6,936 bases of DNA from CAYVMN01 sp964452575 (GTDB lineage: Bacteria; Desulfobacterota; DSM-4660; Desulfatiglandales; Desulfatiglandaceae), in assembly GCA_964452575.1 (NCBI GenBank), contig CAYVMN010000219.1:1-6936 (forward strand). The letters run 5' to 3'. The position numbers were made by a program, and so were the translations under genes. Positions 1-5,684 of this stretch are shown in pieces. The notes under the pieces were generated by a model, which saw only the letters and a program-made list of their open reading frames with translations, searched no databases and had not been told where the DNA came from. How positions within the stretch are numbered: the first letter of the stretch is position 1; every line of letters begins with the position of its first letter.

Positions 1-34
1 GGGAATCTATCGTATATGCAAAGCTATGAAGTGA

Positions 35-280
35 GGTTTCTACCGACCCCCTGACTCTCACCAGCCTCTTAGCCAAAAAATCTACCTGGAGCTTACAGAG
101 CCTTCCCTTGAAGACAACGTGAGTGATATGGACCGCATCATCAGGGAATTGAGGAGAAAAACAGAATATCGCGATTTTGAAATTTCCCTGGCTTGTCTTC
201 AAGGGCTTGCTCTGAAATTGAGGAAAAACCAGCGGGTTGAGTCCTCGGTCTCATCGAGGGAGGCGAACGAATGGTCTTAA
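35..280 (+). CDS. Unidentified small ORF, probably partial or frameshifted at its N-terminus
   Basis: The frame is open from 35 to the TAA at 278-280 and encodes a charged, helix-like peptide (for example MDRIIRELRRKTEYRDFEIS from ATG 128). I do not recognise the family. There is no ATG before 128; GTG 119 is the only other plausible start downstream of the stop at 32-34. A separate short frame beginning at ATG 16 reads MQSYEVRFLPTP and then stops at 52-54, so the real N-terminus may have been lost by a frameshift near 50. The end overlaps the start of the stress-protein gene by 10 nt (271-280), which suggests the two were once translationally coupled. Coding status is uncertain because the neighbouring genes are degraded. 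Confidence 0.3.
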   Translation, partial: GFYRPPDSHQPLSQKIYLELTEPSLEDNVSDMDRIIRELRRKTEYRDFEISLACLQGLALKLRKNQRVESSVSSREANEWS

Positions 281-794
281 AAAAATGGAGTCCGAGTATG
301 AAGCAGGGGCAGTCAAGGCAGGGAAACAGTAAATCGAAAGGCCCTGTTGCAATTGTAGTAGTCGATTTCTCCCACTGTTCCAGGCTTGCCCTGAGGAGGG
401 CCAAATCCTAGGCTGCAATAAACGGCGGTAAAATCTTGGTCCTGCATGTCATCGATCAGGATTTCGTGAGGCATTGCATTCATCAAGATCTGGGCACTGA
501 AGAAGAACTCAAAAAAAATTGTTCGTCAATTCGAAAAAGAAGCTTCACGAGTTTCTCCGTAAAGAAGAAATGGATGAAGACAATACTCAAATGATCGTCT
601 GCGAGGGGACCCCCTGTATGGAAATAAACAGGAAGGCGGTTGAGAATGATGTTGAGATGAACATAATGGGAAGCAAGGGGAATTCCGGTGATATGAAGGC
701 AATCTTCTTCGGCAGCACTACGGAAAGGGTGCTGAGGTTTATCAAACGGCCGGTACTGTGTATCCCTCCGGAATGTAACTACAACCCAAAATGA
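271..794 (+). pseudogene. Universal stress protein (UspA family), broken by a stop and two frameshifts
   Basis: Three frames read in order give one UspA-like protein. The start at ATG 271 has a GGGAGG ribosome site about 7 nt upstream. After a roughly 24-residue leader comes the first strand and nucleotide-binding Asp (PVAIVVVDFSHCSRLALRRA), then TAG at 409-411 where family members have an ordinary residue, then AINGGKILVLHVID. The run of eight A's at 511-518 shifts the frame to give IVRQFEKEA, and a second shift near 540 leads to LHEFLRKEEMDEDN. The C-terminus NIMGSKGNSG...FFGSTTERVLRFIKRPVLCIP is the typical Usp ATP-binding end; its second Gly to the GS pair is one residue longer than the usual G-x2-G-x9-G(S/T). 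Both shifts look like one-base insertions, one of them in a homopolymer. The gene is either decayed or carries sequencing errors; family identity is secure. Confidence 0.8.
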
Positions 795-844
795 AAGCCG
801 TTTGAGTCAGGTTCCCTTGCAAAGTCAAGTGAGGAAAATGAGAT

Positions 845-1039
845 ATGCCAAAAATATCTCCTTTTGAGAAATACGCGGAACAATACGAAAAATTGTTCGA
901 GAAAAATCGTTGGGTCTATGAAGCCGAATTAAGGGCCGTAAAAGCCATGATTCCCGCCGGAGGACCCGGCTTGGAAATCGGGGGAGGCACAGGCCGATTT
1001 GCGGAACCTTTGGGGATCAAGAATGGTGTAGAACCTTAA
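845..1039 (+). pseudogene. N-terminal stub of a class I SAM-dependent methyltransferase
   Basis: The 64-residue product contains a lead-in FEKYAEQYEKLFEKNRWVY and then methyltransferase motif I, GLEIGGGTGRFAEPLGI (the Gly-rich SAM-binding loop), followed by NGVEP where the second strand would end in its acidic residue. The reading frame stops there at TAA 1037-1039. Class I methyltransferases of this kind usually run to about 200 residues or more, so most of the Rossmann fold and any substrate-binding part are missing, and I see no continuation in another frame downstream. It is most likely a truncated, non-functional gene. The start at ATG 845 has only a weak purine-rich upstream stretch (gaggaaaatgag). 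Confidence 0.65.
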
Positions 1040-1096
1040 CGACCCTCCAGGTGGGCAGGGACCCTTTCTTTTGAAGAAGTTAGAAGGAGGATTGAA

Positions 1097-1127
1097 ATGC
1101 CGATCTACCGAATATCGTTGTGAAGCC
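1097..1127 (+). pseudogene. Possible FmdB-type zinc-ribbon gene start, frameshifted remnant
   Basis: A very good ribosome site AAGGAGG (1084-1090) stands 6 nt before ATG 1097. The codons read MPIY; if one C at 1108-1109 is dropped they continue EYRCEA. MPIYEYRCEACG is the hallmark start of FmdB/CxxC zinc-ribbon proteins. The expected next CG and the rest of the zinc ribbon are absent, because the sequence continues with Pro/Ser codons. Only about ten residues match, so this could be chance, but the strong ribosome site and exact start make a remnant plausible. It lies between the methyltransferase stub and the J-domain gene. Confidence 0.35.
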
Positions 1128-1189
1128 CCTCCTTGTTCCGATGGAGGACTTGCAGACGAGAATAGTCCTAATTACAGGAGGTGGAAACA

Positions 1190-1567
1190 TTGGCTGTCAA
1201 GGATTACTACCGGCTCCTGGGAGTCGAAAGGGAAGCGTCGGGTGAAGAGATCAAGAAGGCATATCGTAAACTTGCCCTGAAATATCACCCTGACAGGAAC
1301 CGGGGCGATCCCGGGTGTGAAGATCGCCTCAAAGAGGTCAACGAGGCGTATCATGTTCTTGGGGATGAAGAAAAAAGGCGGCGATACGACCTCTTGTGCC
1401 AGGAATCTTTCTACAGGCATGTGTATTATCAAGAAGATCTGAGTGATGATCTGATAGAGATCCTCCGGGTATTTGCTCGCGGGGCTTTTGGCATGAGAGG
1501 GTTAGGGGGTTGCAAAGGGATGGGCTTCGGAAAGAGAGGCTGCAGGCGATGGAAGGAAACCTTCTAA
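1190..1567 (+). CDS. Short J-domain (DnaJ-like) co-chaperone, TTG start
   Basis: The product of about 125 residues begins MAVKDYYRLLGVEREASGEE and carries the J-domain signature HPD at residues 33-35 (KYHPDRN), followed by helix III/IV sequence NEAYHVLGDEEKRRRYD ending near residue 70. J-domains stimulate the ATPase of Hsp70/DnaK. The usual DnaJ zinc-finger repeats and C-terminal substrate domains are absent; instead the tail is Gly/Arg-rich with two Cys (GLGGCKGMGFGKRGC). This is a short J-protein and not the housekeeping DnaJ. TTG 1190 is preferred because AGGAGGT (1176-1182) sits 7 nt upstream; the in-frame GTG at 1181 lies inside that ribosome site. It is followed after 23 nt by the ferredoxin gene, so a role in Fe-S or metalloprotein handling is possible, by context only. 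Confidence 0.85.
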   Translation: MAVKDYYRLLGVEREASGEEIKKAYRKLALKYHPDRNRGDPGCEDRLKEVNEAYHVLGDEEKRRRYDLLCQESFYRHVYYQEDLSDDLIEILRVFARGAFGMRGLGGCKGMGFGKRGCRRWKETF

Positions 1568-1590
1568 GAGACCATTGAGGAGGTCATCCC

Positions 1591-1779
1591 ATGGCTTACA
1601 AACCGGAAGTGAACGTTGAAGAATGTGTCGGCTGCGGAGAGTGCGTGGAGATTTGTCCTGTGAACGTGTACGAACTTCAAGATGAAAAATCGGTGCCGGT
1701 CAACGCGGACTAATGTCTAGGTTGTGAGAGTTGCATCGAGCTCTGCGAACAGGAGGCGATCAGCGTCACCGAGATCTAA
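1591..1779 (+). pseudogene. Bacterial 2[4Fe-4S] ferredoxin interrupted by an in-frame TAA
   Basis: A GAGGAGG ribosome site (about 1577-1583) precedes ATG 1591. Codons 1-40 give the first cluster motif C12-x2-C15-x2-C18-x3-C22-P. TAA at 1711-1713 is codon 41, immediately before the second motif C42-x2-C45-x2-C48-x3-C52. After it the frame continues unbroken to TAA 1777-1779, giving a family-typical length of about 62 residues. The position of the stop is usually Glu or Gln, one base away from TAA (GAA or CAA). As written only a one-cluster fragment would be made. Ferredoxins of this type are soluble low-potential electron carriers. The gene sits between the J-domain gene and feoA. It may be a recent nonsense mutation or a base-call error, since everything else about the gene is intact. 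Confidence 0.85.
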
Positions 1780-1836
1780 GGAAAATACCGTGTTCTTACT
1801 TAAAGGTTACTTCAGAGCATGGCAAGAACATGAGTT

Positions 1837-2088
1837 ATGGCTAGCAGCAATCTCATCACTTTGACGAAGATGCGGTCCGGGCATAGTGGCGTGGTGGCCG
1901 AGATTCAGGGAGGGTTTGGCCTCAGGGCCCGTCTCAATGCCCTCGGCATCATGCCAGGCAAGAGGATTACCAAGATAAGCTCTATGATGGGACAAGGACC
2001 TGTGACCATCGAGGTAGACAGGGTTCAGGTGGCAATTGGTTTTGGCATGGCTAACCGGATCATGGTTAGGCTGGATCACGTCAGGTGA
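1837..2088 (+). CDS. feoA: FeoA, small cytosolic partner of ferrous iron transporter
   Basis: The 83-residue product has the FeoA SH3-like fold signature: ITLTKMRSGHSGVVAEIQGG, then LRARLNALGIMPGKRITKIS and GPVTIEVDRVQVAIGFGMANRIMV. FeoA is a cytosolic protein of about 75-90 residues that supports FeoB-dependent Fe(II) uptake. The start at ATG 1837 is the first after an in-frame TGA at 1831-1833; no strong ribosome site precedes it, and Met12 is an alternative. Its stop TGA (2086-2088) overlaps the GTG start of feoB in GTGA, the usual sign of translational coupling. The reading frame is intact, unlike several neighbours. I see no convincing Fur box in the short upstream gap. Confidence 0.9.
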   Translation: MASSNLITLTKMRSGHSGVVAEIQGGFGLRARLNALGIMPGKRITKISSMMGQGPVTIEVDRVQVAIGFGMANRIMVRLDHVR

Positions 2089-3794
2089 AAAACATACTAT
2101 TGGTGGGAAATCCTAACGTGGGGAAGAGCGTTGTCTTTTCACGCCTGACCGGTGTGCGTACAATTGTCTCTAACTATCCTGGGACCACAGTAAGCTACAC
2201 CCGCGGGTTCTTGAAGCTTGGAGAAGAAAAGGTTGAGGTCATTGACGTGCCTGGAACCTATACCCTGGAGCCAACCTCTGAAGCCGAGGAAATAGCCTTG
2301 AAGATGCTGCAAAGTGGGGATGCGGTCATCAATGTGGTGAATGCGACCCATCTGGAGAGAAGCCTTTATCTTACTTTGCAGTTGTTAGAAAGAGGCATTC
2401 CGCTCGTTGTCGCATTAAATATGTGGGATGACACGAAACATCATGGCATACATATTGATGTGGATAAACTGAGGACTCTTTTAGAAGTGCCGGTTATTCC
2501 CACTGTCGCCGTGAGCGGCGAAGGAATAAAGGAGCTTGTACAAAATATTCCCAAGACAACCCCACTGAATGTTCCTCCCCGAAGCCGTGATGAACGATGG
2601 GCAGCAATTGGGGATATTATAAGCCAGGTCCAGCATATTGACCACCGCCATCACACCTGACTTGAGCGCCTCCAAGATGCCAGTGTCAAACCGGCAACAG
2701 GGGTCCTTATAGCGATAACCGTGCTCGTTTCTGCATTTCTCGTAATTCGCCTCATTGCTGAGAACCTCATCGAGCATGTGCTTGATCCCTTCTTCACCGA
2801 TCTATGGGCACCGGTGGTATTGAGACTAAGTGCCATCATGGGAGGGAGCGGTTTTCTTCACGATATTGTGGTCGGGAAAATGGGTGGTGGAGAGGTCAAC
2901 TTTGTTGAGTCCTTTGGGCTTATTTCCAGTGGACTCTATGTGCCTTTTGCCATGGTTTTGCCTTACATTATCTTTTTTTACCTGGTGTTAGGCTTACTGG
3001 AGGATACTGGTTACCTGCCGCGACTCGCAGTTTTGATGGACACCATGATGCACAGGCTTGGCTTGCATGGTTATGCGATCATTCCCACCCTGCTCGGGCT
3101 TGGCTGTAATGTGCCAGCTATACTGGCTACTCGGATACTGGAGACCAAAAGAGAGAGGTTCATTGCCCCAACGCTGATATCTGTTGCGGTGCCCTGTGCC
3201 GCCTTGCAGGCGATGATTTTCGGCCTGGTTGGCCAGCAGGGGGCGCGATATGTGATTATTGTCTACGCCACACTTTTCGTGGTTTGGGTTATTTTGGGAA
3301 TAATTCTCAAGCATGCAGTGAAAGGGTTCAGCCCAGAGCTGCTGATTGAGATGCCGCCCTATCGTTTGCCCCCATGGAGAGTTGTATTGCAAAAGACATG
3401 GATGAGGATCTATGGGTTCTTGGCAGAGGCTATCCCCATCATCCTCGGCGCTATCGTGGTCATCAATATGCTCGATCTTTTTGGCGTGTTTCGGGCGATC
3501 GCCTACTTTACTGGCCCGGTAGTCAGCGGTCTTCTCGGGCTACCTAGGGAAGGGGTTATATCTTTACTTATCGGCTTTCTGCGCAAGGATGTGGCCCTTG
3601 GTATGCTGGCTCCCCTCGGGTTGAGTGCTAAGCAATTGGTTGTGGCCAGTGTGGTTCTGGCAATGTCCTTTCCGTGTATCGCTACCTTTGTTGTGTTTCT
3701 TAGGGAGCTTGGGATTCGAAAGATGCTCATGTCAATCGGGATAATGATTTCAGCCGCCCTCATGACGGGGGGGATCCTGAATATGACCTTATAG
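2085..3794 (+). CDS. feoB: FeoB, GTP-dependent ferrous iron transporter, with an in-frame TGA at codon 192
   Basis: FeoB moves Fe(II) across the inner membrane. The N-terminal G domain shows G1 GNPNVGKS (8-15), the switch region SNYPGTTVSYTRG (29-41), G3 DVPGTY (54-59), G4 NMWD (112-115) and a G5-like VSGEG (143-147). TGA at 2658-2660 is codon 192, in the linker HRHHT-x-LERLQDASVKPATG just before the first membrane segment. The same frame then continues for 377 codons with the membrane domain: YLPRLAVLMD, the gate motif GLGCNVPAILATR (Cys341), AVPCAAL (Cys371), GFLRKDVALGML and MSFPCIATFVVF (Cys531). Total length would be 569 residues, shorter than the roughly 770 of E. coli FeoB but with all core parts. 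GTG 2085 overlaps the feoA stop. The TGA may come from TGG or CGA, may be a sequence error, or less likely be selenocysteine; no known FeoB catalytic residue lies there. Without read-through only a soluble G-domain fragment would be made. Confidence 0.88.
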
Positions 3795-3812
3795 ACCGAA
3801 TCCTGAATATAA

Positions 3813-3856
3813 GGACGGACACTACCACTCTTTAATCTATTTGGTCCTGTGTCCCC
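3813..3856. repeat. Imperfect inverted repeat after feoB, REP-like or weak terminator
   Basis: GGACAC (3817-3822) pairs with GTGTCC (3849-3854), and after a small internal loop ACC (3824-3826) pairs with GGT (3843-3845), leaving a 16-nt AT-rich loop. It starts 19 nt after the feoB stop. There is no T run after the right arm, so a rho-independent terminator is not well supported. The GGACACTACC...GTGTCC layout recalls REP-like palindromes found between genes, but only one copy is in the window. The rest of 3795-4062 shows no supported gene. Confidence 0.4.
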
Positions 3857-4062
3857 ATAACCTTCATCTCATCATACAAGTGTCCTGTGGCATGCTTATC
3901 CCTTTGGATTGTCCGTGTTTTGGAGTCATCTCCCTGAGCTCAAGCTTTGTAAACATATGCTTTTGTAGTTCAAGGAAGATCACGCTCAGGAACTGACACC
4001 TGAGAGGGGGAAATTCCTTTCCTATGGTGGTTAAAGCGGGTTGTGGGACAAAGGAGGTTCGT

Positions 4063-4221
4063 ATGAGCAAAAAGATCATAGCTCACGGCAGAGAGCAGGC
4101 GGTTCGGGCCATTATTCGTCTTTTGCCGAGGATCTCTTTCGACAATCTGGTCCGTCTCACGAATTTGGCACAGTGGCTTACTGAGTCTATCCAACGCAAC
4201 CGTGACGATTCTCTACGATAG
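4063..4221 (+). CDS. Short unidentified protein, possibly a truncated gene
   Basis: AAAGGAGG (4050-4057) lies 5 nt before ATG 4063, a strong ribosome site, and the frame runs 52 residues to TAG 4219-4221. The product starts MSKKIIAHGREQAVRAIIR and continues LLPRISFDNLVRLTNLAQWLT, mostly helical with a basic face. I do not recognise it with certainty. The opening resembles, from memory, N-terminal segments that precede larger enzymes (possibly radical SAM), which would make this a truncated stub like others nearby; that is a guess. It has no signal peptide, membrane segment or metal-binding motif. Confidence 0.5.
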   Translation: MSKKIIAHGREQAVRAIIRLLPRISFDNLVRLTNLAQWLTESIQRNRDDSLR

Positions 4222-4254
4222 TAACCGACTTGACCCAAGTCTGAAGACGGCCTG

Positions 4255-4604
4255 GGGGTTTTCCTGTTTGGTTCGAGGATTTGAAAGGACCATCACGGCG
4301 AGCACACCGGAGGAATCAAGCTGAAACTGACCGCCTGATTCCTCAGGCGGACGTTGTGGCTATTACTGGGACTTCCCTAACCAACCATACACTTGAGCAT
4401 TTGCTGGAGTTGTGCAATACCAAAGCCTAAATTGTAATGCTGGGAGATACTCTGCCTCTTTGCCCTGTGCTCTTTGACTACGGCGTGCATGCCCTTTCAG
4501 GAACAAGAGTGATTGACGCAGACCTTGCCTTGCGATGCGTCAGCCAGGGCGCCAACTTCAGGCAAATCAAAGGGACAAGTAGGCTTACCTTGTTAAGAGA
4601 GTAA
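4255..4604 (+). pseudogene. DUF364 (putative heavy-metal chelation) protein, C-terminal remnant
   Basis: The frame from about 4320 reads ETDRLIPQADVVAITGTSL, TNHTLEHLLELCNTKA, TAA at 4428-4430, then IVMLGDTLPLCPVLFDYGV and HALSGTRVIDADLALRCVSQ, GANFRQIKG, ending at TAA 4602-4604. The ADVVAITGT segment, the PVLFDYGV...SGTRVID segment and the SQGA-FRQI end are what I associate with the DUF364 Rossmann-like domain. Upstream pieces in other frames (GGFPVWFEDLKG near 4256-4290 and TITASTPEESS near 4290-4321) look like the preceding part, implying at least two more frameshifts. The N-terminal half is missing. This is a decayed gene with multiple lesions. The family's biochemical role is only predicted (metal binding). 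Confidence 0.65.
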
Positions 4605-4690
4605 TGGATCGATGAAACATTTAGCAATAGGTACCGAAGATAATGCATTGTCTTTCTTGAATTCTAAAAAAAGGGGGATGGATCGATGAA
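4604..4690 (+). repeat. 13-bp direct repeat ATGGATCGATGAA, two copies 74 nt apart
   Basis: Copies lie at 4604-4616 and 4678-4690. Each contains a possible ATG start. From ATG 4612 a 25-codon frame runs to TGA 4687-4689, which overlaps ATG 4686 as ATGA. From ATG 4686, preceded by AAGGGGGA, a frame of 36 codons runs directly in phase into the peroxiredoxin at ATG 4794. These short frames have no recognised homologue and may be meaningless or a leader region; the repeat itself is exact. Confidence 0.6.
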
Positions 4691-4793
4691 GGAGCTGAAA
4701 ATTGCTTGTGGAAAACCCACGGGAGCAACAGTCGGGGATTCAGTGGAAAAACAAACCATCCAGGAGCCGTATCAACAGAGAAAGGAGATCCGT

Positions 4794-5407
4794 ATGGTGA
4801 CAGTGAAAGTTGGGGACAAGGCGCCTGATTTTGAAGCGCCGGCATATCAGAATGGGAAGTTTGGTCAGGTAAAGCTTTCGGACTATTATGGCAAATGGGT
4901 AGTGCTCTGCTTCTACGCCGGCGATTTTACATTCGTCTGAGCAACGGAATTGGCGGCAGTTGCCTCCAGATACAAAGAACTTCAGGAATTAGGGGCAGAG
5001 GCCCTCTCAGTCAGTGTGGACAGCCATTTTGTACATAAGATGTGGCAGGACAACGAACTTTCCAAAATGCTCGAAGGGGGCGTTCCTTTTCCCATGCTGT
5101 CGGACCAGACCGGAAAAATAGGCATGGTCTATGGGGTCTATGACGAAAAGGCTGGCGTCGAAATGAGGGGACGTTTTATCATTGACCCCGATGGAGTCAT
5201 TCAAGGGATCGAGATACTGACCCCACCCGTGGGCCGAAACGTGAAGGAACTGATCAGACAACTCCAGGCCTTCCAGCATGTCCGAAACACGAAAGGGACA
5301 GAGGCAACGCCATCTGGATGGGACCAGGCAGACCGACGCTCAACCCCGGGCCGGATCTTGTGGGCAAAGTATGGCAGGAATGGAAGGTTGAAAATGCCTT
5401 CCCATGA
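4794..5407 (+). CDS. Selenocysteine-containing peroxiredoxin (AhpC/Prx1-type, PrxU-like)
   Basis: Peroxiredoxins reduce H2O2 and organic peroxides through a catalytic (peroxidatic) Cys. This one begins MVTVKVGDKAPDFEAPAYQ at ATG 4794, with AAAGGAGAT just upstream, and shows VKLSDYYGKWVVLCFYAGDF, then TFV-TGA-ATEL. The TGA (4938-4940) is residue 49, exactly where the family has Cys in FTFVCPTEL, so selenocysteine is the natural reading. After it the frame continues with LGAEALSVSVDSHFVHKMWQ, VPFPMLSDQTGKIG, RGRFIIDPDGVIQ and NVKELIRQLQAFQ. A frameshift at 5322-5323 separates TPSGW from PGRPTLNPGPDLVGKVWQEW, which ends at TGA 5405-5407; restored length is about 204 residues. The usual C-terminal resolving Cys motif (VCP) is replaced by ATPSGW, so it would work as a one-Sec enzyme needing an external thiol. 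A 36-codon in-frame extension from ATG 4686 is possible but less likely. As written, the unshifted frame runs on to 5654 with an unrelated tail that merges into the PAS ORF. Confidence 0.88.
4938..4967 (+). promoter_or_regulatory. Candidate bacterial SECIS element after the Sec UGA
   Basis: Directly downstream of TGA 4938-4940 a small hairpin can form: GG (4952-4953) with CC (4966-4967), a C/U mismatch, then GGC (4955-4957) with GCC (4962-4964), closing an AGUU loop (4958-4961). The loop contains the GU pair typical of SelB-binding bacterial SECIS loops, 18-19 nt after the UGA, within the usual range. The stem is short and no folding was computed. Confidence 0.55.
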
Positions 5408-5654
5408 TCTTGCCTTCTATAAGTTCGTTGTGGACAGTGTGCCCTCGGGCGTCATCACGGTAGATCGGAATCTCATGGTGTCGGGCTTGAACCCGTGGGC
5501 CGAGCGATTGACCGGTTACAGCGGAGAAGAAGCCGTTTTTGCCCACGATATGGAATCGTCTCTCTCCATCATTGGAGGATTTGTGCTCCCCCTGTTGCAC
5601 AAGGCAGACCTCTCCCCCCTTAGGAGGAGAGGTCAGAGGCTGCCCCACAATTGA
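5394..5654 (+). pseudogene. PAS domain start fused to histidine-kinase H-box, internally deleted sensor kinase
   Basis: From ATG 5394 the product of 86 residues opens with a PAS start (FYKFVVDSVPSGVITVDRNL, then GLNPWAERLTGYSGEEAV, residues 8-48). This is followed at once by AHDMESSLSIIGGFVLPLLH (50-69), which resembles the H-box of HisKA dimerisation domains with His51 as the candidate phosphorylation site. The rest of the PAS fold (normally about 100 residues) and the ATPase domain are absent, and the tail LSPLRRRGQRLPHN is encoded by a hairpin sequence. The gene looks like a sensor kinase that lost its middle and its end. It overlaps the peroxiredoxin C-terminus by 14 nt in another frame, suggesting the original kinase was downstream of and coupled to the peroxiredoxin gene. 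Confidence 0.55.
5607..5634. repeat. Inverted repeat, 9-bp stem
   Basis: GACCTCTCC (5607-5615) is exactly complementary to GGAGAGGTC (5626-5634), with a 10-nt loop. It lies at the end of the PAS remnant and before the convergent DUF5320 gene. No T run follows on either strand, so a classic terminator is not shown; a dispersed intergenic repeat is equally possible. It probably marks where the original kinase sequence ends. Confidence 0.5.
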
Positions 5655-5684
5655 TCCGGGGTGATGGGGATTTGGGCTTGACGC

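Noticed and set aside
409..411. Pyrrolysine at the in-frame TAG of the stress protein
   Set aside because: The site is an ordinary helix position in the Usp fold, the same gene has two frameshifts, and TAG serves as a normal stop for feoB (3792-3794) and for the short ORF ending at 4221.
1128..1189. NIVVKPLLVPMEDLQTRIV read in a third frame before the J-domain gene
   Set aside because: It looks protein-like but begins right after a stop, belongs to no family I recognise and has no start codon, so it is not listed as a gene.
1807..2351. Minus-strand open frames opposite feoA and the feoB G domain
   Set aside because: The sense-strand products are clear FeoA and FeoB; the antisense frames have no family features.
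2994..3392. Minus-strand open frame of 132 codons opposite feoB
   Set aside because: It lies entirely antisense to the well-conserved FeoB membrane domain, has no ribosome site or recognisable motif, and is explained as a shadow frame.
3864..4079. Minus-strand frame of 71 codons in the gap after feoB
   Set aside because: There is no ribosome site and no recognisable motif, and it overlaps the start of the plus-strand ORF at 4063 with its strong ribosome site.
2085..5407. A genetic code in which UGA is read as Trp throughout
   Set aside because: TGA ends feoA (2086-2088), the stress protein frame (792-794), the peroxiredoxin (5405-5407) and the PAS remnant (5652-5654) where the families end or translation couples, and TGG is used freely for Trp. 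TAA and TAG interruptions also would not be explained.
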